Assembly (NCBI RefSeq): GCF_004027225.2 | Contig: NC_046358.1 | Location: 65,987,028 to 66,051,027, forward strand | Reading direction: 5' to 3' | Source: Strigops habroptila | Lineage: Eukaryota > Chordata > Aves > Psittaciformes > Psittacidae | DNA: 64,000 bases | Shown: one piece after another, positions 59,101 through 64,000 of the stretch | Layout of the letters: every line of letters begins with the position of its first letter | Position numbering within the stretch: the stretch's first letter is position 1 | Position numbers and translations under genes: made by a program | The notes under the pieces: model-generated | What the model saw: only the letters and a program-made list of their open reading frames with translations | What the model was told of the DNA's origin: nothing | Databases searched by the model: none

Positions 59101-61677
59101 ATTAAGTACTTGACTTAGCTCTGATTCAGCACCCAAGACTGATTTGTTAAATCCCCAAATATATCTTCACAGATAACATGACAGCTTCAGATGTGGGTAA
59201 TACACCTTAATTGGAAGTAGCTCTATTAATGCCAGCAACTGCAGTAAGAACATCAGAGAAGTAACGTGGTATATTACATTATACTACTTCTCTGATGTTC
59301 TCAAATTGAGAACATCACTTTGAGCCCTCAAAGGTCCAAGTCCAGCCAAGTGACCTTTGAGAGCTCCTCACTGTTGTGCTCCTCCAAACCTACATCCTAA
59401 GACCTCCCAAACCACCCGTATTCTGGCCCCAAGTTAAGAAGTGATACCACACCTGGGAAGGCAGGACTCCTCAAAGTCCCTTCTGCCACATACATTTTAT
59501 AGATGAAGCATTAATTGCTTTCAGCCTCATGCATGTCACTAATAAACGGATGTGTAAACAGGGAAAGGAGAGGGAAGAAAGAAGGAAACTACCCTTTTAA
59601 ATAAAAGACGAAAATGTGGTAAATATGGTAAGTATTACGCCAAGGTCTTCACAAAGGCTTTCCCTACGATTTCTCTAATCAATCTGAAATCTGAATTCAA
59701 AACTTTGTGTGGATGATGCGTGTGTATGCGTGTTCCCGTATGCCATCAGTTCCAGCCATATTCTTCTTGTGATCCAGCCTTCTGCTACACACTTTCAAAT
59801 CTGCAGGCTTGCCCTTCAATCAAACTGACTTTTCAGAAAATGCAATTTGTTTTAATGACTAATTTCAAGTCATTGGCTTCTAATTCTTGATTCTCAAATA
59901 TATATGACTTCCTCTTGCTCTCTGCAGTTTTCCATTTCATAAAATGAGTCGTGTTTAATAACCTCTATGATTAAAAATAAAACTACATGGAAAGGAATGA
60001 GATGGCAGGAAAATTATTATCTGACCAAACGACTGTTATTTTGAGGGAAATCTTCAGGAAGGATGATAAAGAGAGACTGTCTAACCTCAAAATTATAAAT
60101 ATTATGTCTTTATTTTTTAAGGGATCACCAGCCTGCTTGCCAATGGAGTTTACAGTGCTGCATATCCTTTGCATGATGTAAGTGATCTTGCAATGTATTT
60201 TACATGTCTACTACCTGACACTAAGAAACCCTTAATGTGTTATGTATTAATGGCATCATCTCAAACATAAGTGTTTTGGGTCCTGACCTCCTGCTTGCTT
60301 GCTTGTATCATGACTGCAGTAACTTCTGCAGGTTGTTTCCGTCATTCTGCTCCTTTTTAATGAATTCTGCACCTCTGTTCTGCCTTTGATGATCATAACT
60401 GACATTTGAATGTAACATTAGAAGAGTTGTTTTGGTGGCTTAGCAAATGAAATGCTTCTGTTATTTGCTGACCTTCTGCACCCATGATGCCTGGCATCAG
60501 TGCTAGGAAACATATTTATTCCTGAGGCAGTAAGTAGCTAATTCCCTCATGCACATCTCCCTGGCATCCCCCTTGCAAGTACAGAGACCATAAGAACCAT
60601 AAGCAAGACTTTGAAGTGACATCTTTCACGGGACTGGATGTGCCTGCAGACGTCCTTCCTGATGAAGTCTGCTTTTGAGCAGATCGGGAAGATGTCAAAG
60701 GGGTGTTCAACTGTAGTGTTTATTCAGAGGGTTAGAGAGAGGCAGGGAATTTTGGTGGCACTCATAGTCAATCCTGCTAGAGGTGCACAGGTTCAAGGTA
60801 AAACTGGAACTGACAAACACTCTTGCTTTTAGCTAGACCCTTACAGAGAGGCTTGCCAGATGTCAAGGTGACGTGGCGGTCATGCTGCTCACAATGTGCT
60901 GGCTGTGTGAGCATACAAGACCTGGTTTTCTGGCATGGGATGTGAAGATGAAGTATGTCTTCCTAGTTTTCCGCTCCCCTCATTCACACTGGTTTTACAC
61001 GGGTCCACGAGTGTTTCATCTCAGTGTAACTGAGACCAGAACAGCCTCTTTATCTGCCTGATGTTTATCATAAATGTCAGGAATTCTTAAACTACAGCGT
61101 TATCACTTAGAAATCCAGAAAGGTTAAATAACTTCTCTGCATGTACTTGTCTCAAGTCTTTAGACAGCTACTGATAGTCTTGTATATAAGTTATTGTCTT
61201 GGTTTACTCCTTTATCATATTTAAAAATAGCTCCAAATTAAAACCTCAAATCTAATCAGCCTTGAGTGTTTGGAGAGTCTGGATAGGGATCAGCTCTCCC
61301 AGCTGGTCTCTTCTCTTTCAAGTGGACTGAGCTGAACCCCAAATACCATGGCAATACCACATCCTTTCCCTTGACATTTTTAGGCCACCTTTATCACTTA
61401 TTCATTCCTTTTGCCCCAGTGACAGACATTATTACTCTTTCTTAATGTGCCTGCCAACAGAAGACAAAGTGTGCTATGACAAATGAACTCCTAAAATACA
61501 GAATTATTTTACAGATTGCTTTTTCTGGTTTTGATGCATTAAGTGAGTGGGACACACAGGTATGCAAGATGCAAAGCAGTTCTGGGCATGACTCACTGAC
61601 TGACGCACATTTTCTGTTGTTTTTTATTTTTCAAGGGTGACTATGAAGGTGAAAATGTTGAACCTAACGACAGAAAA
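11115..61677 (+). CDS. ANO1: Anoctamin-1 calcium-activated chloride channel, N-terminal part (nine exons)
   Basis: ANO1 (TMEM16A) is a homodimeric plasma-membrane chloride channel opened by cytosolic calcium, active in epithelial secretion, smooth muscle and gut pacemaker cells. The exons join as 11115-11157, 42648-42826, 47656-47976, 50598-50696, 52216-52367, 53956-54010, 56166-56217, 60122-60177 and 61636-61677. That is 999 nt and 333 residues with all phases matching and all introns GT-AG. It is identified as ANO1 rather than ANO2 by near-identity to remembered mammalian ANO1 blocks, such as [49 protein letters not shown] and [19 protein letters not shown]. All of it is cytosolic N-terminal (dimerisation) domain. 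The ten membrane helices and the calcium sites are encoded beyond the window. The frame should continue with LLYEEW in the next exon. The start is uncertain: residue 1 at 11115, or Met39 at 42719. Confidence 0.96.
12461..12777 (+). mobile_element. CR1 LINE 3' fragment, sense
   Basis: 5'-truncated copy ending in ATTCTATGATTCTATA. It carries the common subfamily motifs for the final part of the reverse transcriptase and the 3' hairpin. Located in intron 1. Confidence 0.92.
13945..14030. promoter_or_regulatory. Possible intronic regulatory element
   Basis: A repeat-free A+T-rich block with a dense run of homeodomain-type ATTA/TAAT cores and an ATCAAAG match to the TCF/LEF consensus (in the segment TAATTAATCAAAGATG). 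This kind of sequence is common in conserved intronic enhancers. Motif matches this short also arise by chance, so this is only a candidate. Confidence 0.2.
14336..14533 (+). mobile_element. CR1 LINE 3' fragment, sense
   Basis: Short copy beginning at the 'gagggtggtgaggcggtggc' motif and ending in GGGATGCTAAG, a decayed version of the terminal octamer. Intron 1. Confidence 0.9.
15709..15730. repeat. Short inverted repeat
   Basis: TAAACCCC (15709-15716) and GGGGTTTA (15723-15730) form an 8-bp stem around a six-base loop. A shorter relative (ACCCCATCCTGGGGT) lies about 50 bases further on. No function is evident. Confidence 0.5.
17016..17023. promoter_or_regulatory. Palindromic CRE-like site
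   Basis: A perfect TGACGTCA, the full cAMP-response element bound by CREB/ATF proteins, lies in non-repeat intron-1 sequence. Occupancy cannot be judged from one 8-base match, though CpG-containing sites like this are rare in A+T-rich intronic DNA. Confidence 0.22.
17988..18483 (+). mobile_element. CR1 LINE 3' fragment, sense
   Basis: About 0.5 kb copy that begins at the 'gttcagctctggggcccca' motif and ends at TGTGATTCTATAT. It shows a deletion in the CACAGGTT region relative to its sisters. Intron 1. Confidence 0.93.
20592..20632. repeat. Short direct repeat, 27-bp period
   Basis: ACTTTGAGTGTCAT occurs at 20592-20605 and again at 20619-20632. This is a small local duplication with a divergent spacer. 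Confidence 0.6.
22340..22359 (+). repeat. G-rich tract
   Basis: G runs of 8, 5, 2 and 2 are separated by single T residues, in intron 1 on the coding strand. The tract resembles the G-rich part of the element at 30349 and could form an imperfect quadruplex in pre-mRNA. Confidence 0.5.
23826..24043 (+). mobile_element. CR1 LINE 3' fragment, sense
   Basis: Starts at the 'ttagatataaggaagaagct' motif and ends near CCAAACCATTTTCTGATG. It matches a subtype whose 3' part reads 'gttggaactggatgatc'. Intron 1. Confidence 0.9.
26893..27012 (+). mobile_element. CR1 LINE 3' terminal fragment, sense
   Basis: Only the last 120 bases of the element remain, from TTGGTTGGATGGGGCTTGG to GGGATTCTATGATT. Intron 1. 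Confidence 0.88.
28000..28123 (-). mobile_element. CR1 LINE 3' terminal fragment, antisense
   Basis: The antisense 3' end of a CR1, running from the terminal octamer remnant (CATCGAATCCC) to CCAACCTGGCC, where it is truncated. Intron 1. Confidence 0.88.
30349..30481. repeat. G-rich/C-rich inverted repeat (quadruplex-prone)
   Basis: At 30349-30400 the + strand is C followed by eight G and then TGGTGGTGGTGGGGG and further G runs. At 30451-30481 it has CCACCACC repeats ending in nine C and a G. The two arms are almost complementary over about 17 bases, with about 90 bases between. The G arm satisfies a four-run quadruplex pattern on the sense strand. The C arm could pair with it in pre-mRNA or form an i-motif in DNA. 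Confidence 0.6.
31551..31640 (-). mobile_element. CR1-related fragment, distinct subfamily, antisense
   Basis: Carries AGGTTGGAAAAGACCTTTAA, 'gatcatcaagtccaact' and CCACTAAACCATGTC, which belong to a CR1 subfamily different from the common one in the window. Only the 3'-most 90 bases remain. Confidence 0.8.
32535..32809 (+). mobile_element. CR1 LINE 3' fragment, second subfamily, sense
   Basis: This copy has the 'caatttcttccctgaaaggg' and 'gttcaggcattggaacaggc' version of the 3' region and ends ACCGTAATTCTGTG. It pairs with the 31551 and 44209 copies as a separate CR1 subfamily. Intron 1. Confidence 0.88.
33091..33341 (-). mobile_element. CR1 LINE 3' fragment with internal deletion, antisense
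   Basis: After the terminal octamers and GGTTTGGGTTG the copy jumps directly to CCACGGATGGGGCAGCC. About 130 bases that its sisters keep are missing. Truncated near 33341. Intron 1. Confidence 0.85.
34140..34420 (-). mobile_element. CR1 LINE 3' fragment, antisense
   Basis: Runs from CATAGAATCACTGGTTTGGG at its 3' end to CCCCCTTGTCCTGTT, where the element is truncated. Intron 1. Confidence 0.9.
34998..35235 (+). mobile_element. CR1 LINE 3' fragment, sense
   Basis: Starts in the 'gggagatagagatgagacc' region and ends CTCTGTGATTCTATG. It lies only 0.6 kb from an oppositely oriented copy at 34140, so the two can pair in pre-mRNA. Intron 1. Confidence 0.9.
37430..37511 (+). mobile_element. CR1 LINE 3' terminal fragment, sense
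   Basis: The last 80 bases of a CR1: ACTAGTGTGAGGTGTTCCTG, then a deletion, then ATTCTATGATTCTATGAT. Intron 1. Confidence 0.82.
37872..38238 (-). mobile_element. CR1 LINE 3' fragment, antisense
   Basis: Starts with three partial terminal octamers and extends to 'ctgccctaaggtctcccctg'. It is of the common subfamily and lies 360 bases from the sense copy at 37430, making an inverted pair. Intron 1. Confidence 0.92.
39630..39679. repeat. 30-bp tandem duplication
   Basis: CAAATGCTGATAAATGACAA occurs at 39630-39649 and again at 39660-39679, separated by ten bases. A small tandem duplication in intron 1. Confidence 0.75.
40172..40214. repeat. Two adjacent perfect hairpins
   Basis: AGTCTCTTGTG (40172-40182) and CACAAGAGACT (40186-40196) make an 11-bp perfect stem with a three-base loop. 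Two bases later TTTGGCC (40199-40205) and GGCCAAA (40208-40214) make a 7-bp stem with a two-base loop. Such tight hairpins are what replication template switching leaves behind. Confidence 0.8.
40738..41120 (-). mobile_element. CR1 LINE 3' fragment, antisense
   Basis: Runs from AGAATCCCAGACTGGTTTGG to 'tctccagactaaacaagccc', so it includes the segment matching FSLEKRR of the reverse transcriptase C-terminus. Intron 1. Confidence 0.92.
41361..41490 (-). mobile_element. CR1 LINE 3' terminal fragment, antisense
   Basis: A second antisense copy only 240 bases from the previous one, reduced to the final 130 bases (ATCATAGAATCACAGAATGG to CTGGCCTTGAA). Intron 1. Confidence 0.88.
42648..42826 (+). 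CDS. ANO1: ANO1 exon 2 (contains canonical start Met39)
   Basis: Residues 15-74. The acceptor is TTTTCTTTTCAG and the donor GTAAGT, and the exon ends on a codon boundary. The first part ([15 protein letters not shown] and an EAPEETE acidic stretch) precedes an ATG at 42719 that encodes [14 protein letters not shown], then [15 protein letters not shown]. The second part aligns with the first residues of mammalian ANO1 (MRVNEKYSTLPAED from memory), so initiation at Met39 would give the usual form. The open upstream half is what makes the N-terminal extension plausible. Confidence 0.93.
44209..44414 (+). mobile_element. CR1 LINE 3' fragment, second subfamily, sense
   Basis: Has 'caatttcttccccaagaggg', 'gttcaggcattggaacaggc' and ends TTGATTCTGTGATTC. 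It closely resembles the 32535 copy and differs from the next two elements. Confidence 0.88.
44459..44890 (+). mobile_element. CR1 LINE 3' fragment, sense
   Basis: Begins at the 'agggctggagcatctttcct' motif and ends AACATTCTATGAGTCTG. It is more diverged than its neighbours and has an inserted 'cttcactgcttcaccgcgaa' segment. Intron 2. Confidence 0.88.
45405..46012 (+). mobile_element. CR1 LINE 3' fragment, sense (0.6 kb)
   Basis: The second longest copy, extending upstream to 'ccgtgtcctgggctacatcc'. It ends CCATTCTGGGGTTCTATG. The long open frames on both strands across this region come from the repeat. Intron 2. Confidence 0.92.
47656..47976 (+). CDS. ANO1: ANO1 exon 3
   Basis: Residues 75-181, 107 whole codons between phase-0 boundaries (acceptor CCTGCTTCCAG, donor GTAAGG). 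It encodes [19 protein letters not shown], then [17 protein letters not shown], a variable loop rich in serine and arginine, [40 protein letters not shown] and LELERDED. The KVDYILVY strand and the RREEYEGNL helix are hallmarks of the anoctamin dimerisation domain. The variable linker (about residues 112-145) differs most from remembered mammalian sequence. Confidence 0.97.
47977..50597 (+). other. ANO1 intron 3 (2.6 kb)
   Basis: GT-AG intron with one sense CR1 copy (48845) and, just before it, an imperfect AT-rich palindrome near 48799-48823 (AGATATATAT paired with ATATATATCT). Nothing else is recognised. Confidence 0.85.
48845..49195 (+). mobile_element. CR1 LINE 3' fragment, sense
   Basis: Begins 'agggagggaccttataacag' and ends GTCTGGGATTTTTGATTC. 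Its 5' breakpoint abuts the AT-rich palindrome. Intron 3. Confidence 0.92.
50598..50696 (+). CDS. ANO1: ANO1 exon 4
   Basis: Residues 182-214, 33 whole codons: [20 protein letters not shown] followed by [13 protein letters not shown]. The acceptor is TTTCTTTAAAG and the donor GTGAGT. The sequence is almost identical to the remembered mammalian ANO1 exon (one Val/Ile change) and forms part of the ferredoxin-like fold of the cytosolic domain. Confidence 0.97.
50697..52215 (+). other. ANO1 intron 4 (1.5 kb)
   Basis: GT-AG intron without CR1. It contains the 16-bp hairpin at 50775-50814 and otherwise no definite feature. Open frames at 50829-51026 and 51451-51801 show no similarity I recognise and lack splice support. 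Confidence 0.85.
50775..50814. repeat. 16-bp perfect hairpin near exon 4 donor
   Basis: TTTTCTTCCCACAAGT (50775-50790) is perfectly complementary to ACTTGTGGGAAGAAAA (50799-50814), with an eight-base loop. It begins 78 bases after the exon-4 donor and would form a stable stem in the pre-mRNA. Confidence 0.85.
52216..52367 (+). CDS. ANO1: ANO1 exon 5
   Basis: Residues 215-264 plus two bases of codon 265. It encodes [19 protein letters not shown], then [18 protein letters not shown] and [13 protein letters not shown]. The acceptor is TTGCCCTCTCAG and the donor GTAAGT. The first 22 residues correspond, as far as I recall, to the alternatively spliced segment b that tunes calcium sensitivity in mammals. 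Here they are continuous with the next residues in one exon, and no in-frame internal acceptor is obvious at that boundary. Confidence 0.96.
52368..53955 (+). other. ANO1 intron 5 (1.6 kb)
   Basis: GT-AG intron. A sense CR1 copy starts only about 105 bases after the donor. The rest shows no recognisable feature. Confidence 0.85.
52474..52797 (+). mobile_element. CR1 LINE 3' fragment, sense, close to exon 5
   Basis: Begins 'gggattacaagaaatctgga' and ends CACTCTGTGATTCTGTGATT. It is the CR1 copy nearest to any ANO1 exon. Confidence 0.92.
53956..54010 (+). CDS. ANO1: ANO1 exon 6
   Basis: Completes Leu265 and encodes residues 266-283, [18 protein letters not shown]. The acceptor is CTTTTAACAG and the donor GTAAGT. 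The 55-nt length and phase restore the frame after exon 5, and the residues match mammalian ANO1 with one or two changes. Confidence 0.97.
54011..56165 (+). other. ANO1 intron 6 (2.2 kb)
   Basis: GT-AG intron free of CR1. Open frames near 55255-55950 on both strands do not resemble known proteins. No further feature is seen. Confidence 0.85.
56166..56217 (+). CDS. ANO1: ANO1 exon 7
   Basis: Residues 284-300 ([17 protein letters not shown]) plus one base of codon 301. The acceptor is TTGCTTCTATAG and the donor GTAAGG. This VYEIL stretch is strongly conserved among anoctamins at the C-terminal side of the dimerisation domain. Confidence 0.97.
58157..58638 (-). mobile_element. CR1 LINE 3' fragment with open reading frame, antisense
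   Basis: Three consecutive CATAGAAT octamers mark the 3' end at 58157. Read on the minus strand, 58640-58254 is an uninterrupted 128-codon frame with [36 protein letters not shown] and [10 protein letters not shown]. This is the C-terminal tail of the CR1 ORF2 protein after the reverse transcriptase. The open frame sets it apart from the other copies, whose frames are broken. The 5' part of the element is missing, so it is not autonomous. Confidence 0.94.
58880..59103 (-). mobile_element. CR1 LINE 3' fragment, antisense
   Basis: Starts at TAGAATCATAAAATCCCAAA and stops at 'aagaacttctgcctaatgtc'. It belongs to the common subfamily, unlike its neighbour at 58157. Intron 7. Confidence 0.9.
59247..59361. 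repeat. Chain of four overlapping hairpins
   Basis: Stem A pairs 59247-59263 (AGAACATCAGAGAAGTA) with 59285-59301, 17 bp perfect. Stem B pairs 59293-59303 with 59307-59317, 11 bp perfect with a three-base loop, and shares an arm with A. Stem C pairs 59318-59324 (CTTTGAG) with 59327-59333. Stem D pairs 59327-59336 (CTCAAAGGTC) with 59352-59361 and shares an arm with C. A/B and C/D are therefore mutually exclusive pairs. Confidence 0.85.
60122..60177 (+). CDS. ANO1: ANO1 exon 8
   Basis: Completes Gly301 and encodes residues 302-319, [18 protein letters not shown]. The acceptor is TATTTTTTAAG and the donor GTAAGT. It is identical or nearly so to remembered mouse ANO1. Confidence 0.97.
60178..61635 (+). 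other. ANO1 intron 8 (1.5 kb)
   Basis: GT-AG intron free of CR1 and without other recognisable features. Confidence 0.85.
61636..61677 (+). CDS. ANO1: ANO1 exon 9
   Basis: A 42-nt micro-exon, residues 320-333 ([14 protein letters not shown]), phase 0 at both ends. The acceptor is TTTTTCAAG and the donor GTAAGT. Mammalian ANO1 has phenylalanine where this bird has proline (ENVEFNDRK from memory). The next residues, LLYEEW, are not encoded before the window ends. Confidence 0.95.
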
Positions 61678-64000
61678 GTAAGTAAGTTGATATCAAGGGG
61701 GTCTAATGTACTTGCAGGAGTCCCAGCCTGAGGAGTCACCTGTTGGAATACCACCAAAAAAAAGCCACTAAATGCCAAGCAGTAGAAATACAGAATTTTC
61801 CAAGGTTTAAATTTGCCTGAATATTGTCTTTATAATGTTACATTTCTTTCCATGCTGGTAAGAGTACTGACAGCAATTACATAGAACTTCTAAAGTTCAG
61901 ATGATGTAATTTCAGGCCAGCTCTGATGAGAATACGCTCAGTTGTAATCTGGTATCTGTATCTGGCATAAATCTTGCTTTGCTTCGTGGCAAGCTCCTGG
62001 CTCAGCACTGCAACCTCTGCTGAATTAACATGCTGTGATCTGGAGTGTGAGGATCAGAACTGGTGGGGACAGAAGGGAGGCAGTTGAAAATATAAGCATA
62101 GAAGTTCTTGGGAGAGATAAAGATTGAATATTTATCAGAAATAAAACATTCTCAGCAAAGCTTTAATGTGCGCTGCTCAGCCAGAAACTGCGCTGTGGAT
62201 GGATACTGCTGCACTGCATCACTTTTGGCCTAAGTCTGTGGTTGAAATTGTGTTTTTACTGTCTGTACACTGAAAGAAATTTGTTAATTGTGGTAAAATG
62301 AGTAGGAATTATTACAGGGAAATATTTCCATAAGAAAAAGCAATTTTTTCACCCTTTGCAGAAATGTTGATTTTGTAAATTCAATACTTTAATACCATTT
62401 CTACATACTCCTGGTCACACTTCTGTAAAGAAGAGAGGCTTTTTGTCTCACAACCTAAAGTAGGTATGTTATAACCAGTTCTCCCAGAAGGAGCCACTAA
62501 ATTTGGGTGCCATATAGGTCAAGTTTTCAGACTTGAAACTTTACAGTTTGTTTCATGGTTACATCTCCAAAGAAATGCTGTGGACATTAGAGTGGTAGGA
62601 AAAGCTGATCTAAAGCCCTTCAGGTTGGTCATATAAAAATAGGTACCCAAAATTGAAAGTCTGCTGGGCCTTAATGTGCAAATGGCTCATCAAAAGACAG
62701 CAACTGTTATTGTCCCTCCCTACCTCTATTGATTTGTGATAAAAATACAACATACCTGTCATTTCATTATTAAGCAACACATTGCTCAACCAAAAATAGG
62801 ATGAAAGTCCATGTTTTCTCAAACTGTCTGGATTATCATCTCTATTACTAACTTTTCAAACCTCACAGATTCACTCATTTCGAAAGTCCACTCTGTGTTT
62901 GGAAATGTTCACCTTGGCTTTTGACTTCCAGTTGCCTCAAATAACCTTTTAGTGTGTTTTGGCACATCTCTTCTGGTTTCTTGAAGCTTTCTTTAATCTA
63001 ATCCAGTGCTAGGCCAGGCTTGTGCCTTTTTTAATAACAAAATTAAAGATTTGAGGCATAGAAAGGAAGTAAATATTTAAGGCTAGCACACTGATCTCCT
63101 CTAATCATGTCTTTGAAGCTGTGCTTTGAATATCAGGCTGATAAATGTCAGGATAAATGAGAGAATTCATTTGTACTTTAGGCACAAATTTCATTTGAAT
63201 GTTGTACAAAACTAAAACATGGCACTGATGCAAAATCTCCTTAGTTTAGCATTTTCCTGATATGCCTGACCAGCTTAGATCACAGAAAAATAATCTAATA
63301 GCCAGCACAAACTCAGCTTGTAAAAATGAAGTAAAAATAAATAATAAGAGGGTCTTAGCTAGTGCACAGGGATATTGAGGTGTCCCAAATTATTAGCTGT
63401 TTCCCAGACATAGGCAGCTGGCCTTAAACTGTTGGAAAACATGGCTGAAAGAAACTTAAAGCAGAATAAAGACAAAATTTGCAAGGATGTTGCTGTTTAA
63501 TAAGGGCCTGCCTTTAGTTTCAGTCTCTGCTCTTCCTAGTGTAAGGTAACTAATACAGGTTAATGATCTCGGATTGCAGAGGGCAAAATCCACACTCCAC
63601 TTGGATTTTGATGTGGTATTTCTGTAAAAGTAAAGAAGTAATTCTTTGAACGATTGAATCCATTTGCACAAGAAGTATAGCAGTTCAGCTTGGAAAGTTT
63701 GTGTTAATGCTTTAGCAGGAGGATTGCAGAACTGCTCTAGAAATGCCGTTGGCCGCATGACTTCTCTGTGATAAAAGGCAAGAAGTAGGAATGGGCGTGA
63801 GCAGCAGCAGGGTATTTCACTGGAGAGATGGAGGAGGCTGACATCTGTCAAGCTTCTCATAATAAAATAGCCTACAGATTGAAGCAATAACATCCTGTTT
63901 GGTCTATTCTTCTATGAACAAGGTTAATCTTAATATACTCTTCACTATGAGGGTGGTGAGGCACTGGCACAGGTTGGCCAGAGAAGCTGTGGCTGCCCCA
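61678..64000 (+). other. ANO1 intron 9 (partial, at least 2.3 kb)
   Basis: Opens with GTAAGT and runs off the window. No exon resembling the following LLYEEWARYGVF block is present. Apart from the CR1 copy at the very end, I see only A+T-rich sequence. Confidence 0.8.
63945..64000 (+). mobile_element. CR1 LINE 3' fragment cut by window end, sense
   Basis: The last 56 bases match the 'gagggtggtgaggcactggc' and 'agagaagctgtggctgcccc' portion of the common CR1 3' region. The rest of the copy continues outside the window. Confidence 0.85.

Larger units (their letters stand above)
56218..60121 (+). other. ANO1 intron 7 (3.9 kb)
   Basis: GT-AG intron containing two antisense CR1 copies (58157 and 58880) and a chain of overlapping hairpins at 59247-59361. 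The remaining sequence shows nothing definite. Confidence 0.85.

Noticed and set aside
1..64000. CRISPR arrays, operons, tRNA or rRNA genes, endogenous retrovirus coding genes
   Set aside because: The sequence is vertebrate nuclear DNA; I saw no regularly spaced repeats, no cloverleaf sequence and no recognisable gag, pol or env segment or paired LTRs.

Overview
This is vertebrate nuclear DNA, almost certainly from a bird. Two things show this. First, an intron-rich gene reads as anoctamin-1 (ANO1/TMEM16A), with GT-AG splice sites and phase-matched exons. Second, the non-coding DNA is littered with 5'-truncated copies of the avian CR1 LINE: I count 27, covering very roughly an eighth of the window. 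CR1 copies share a characteristic 3' end that closes on an ATTCTATG-type octamer. That density of mostly one closely related type is high for a bird and hints at a lineage with a recent CR1 expansion (woodpecker relatives are known for this), but the species cannot be fixed from sequence alone.

Layout. 1-10.26 kb is intergenic DNA with CR1 fragments and no gene I can name. 10.27-11.27 kb is a CpG-rich island holding a TATA-like box, a GC box, a 107-base pure-purine tract and the proposed first coding exon of ANO1 (ATG at 11115, donor at 11158). 11.16-42.65 kb is a 31.5 kb first intron. From 42.65 to 61.68 kb eight further exons follow on the + strand. The nine exons join into one open frame of 333 codons with every phase matching. 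The window ends inside intron 9, before any membrane segment of the channel.

How it works. ANO1 is a plasma-membrane calcium-activated chloride channel. The part in this window encodes only its cytosolic N-terminal (anoctamin dimerisation) domain. The pore, the calcium sites and the C-terminus lie downstream of base 64000. Two starts are possible: residue 1 in the CpG-island exon, or Met39 in exon 2, which matches the start of the usual mammalian protein.

I found no new multi-gene system. The items most worth a second look are: the N-terminal extension, whose frame stays open upstream through a poly-glutamate tract; clusters of short perfect hairpins in introns, suggestive of template-switch mutations; a G-rich/C-rich inverted repeat in intron 1; and a CR1 copy in which endonuclease-domain sequence is fused directly to the 3' end.
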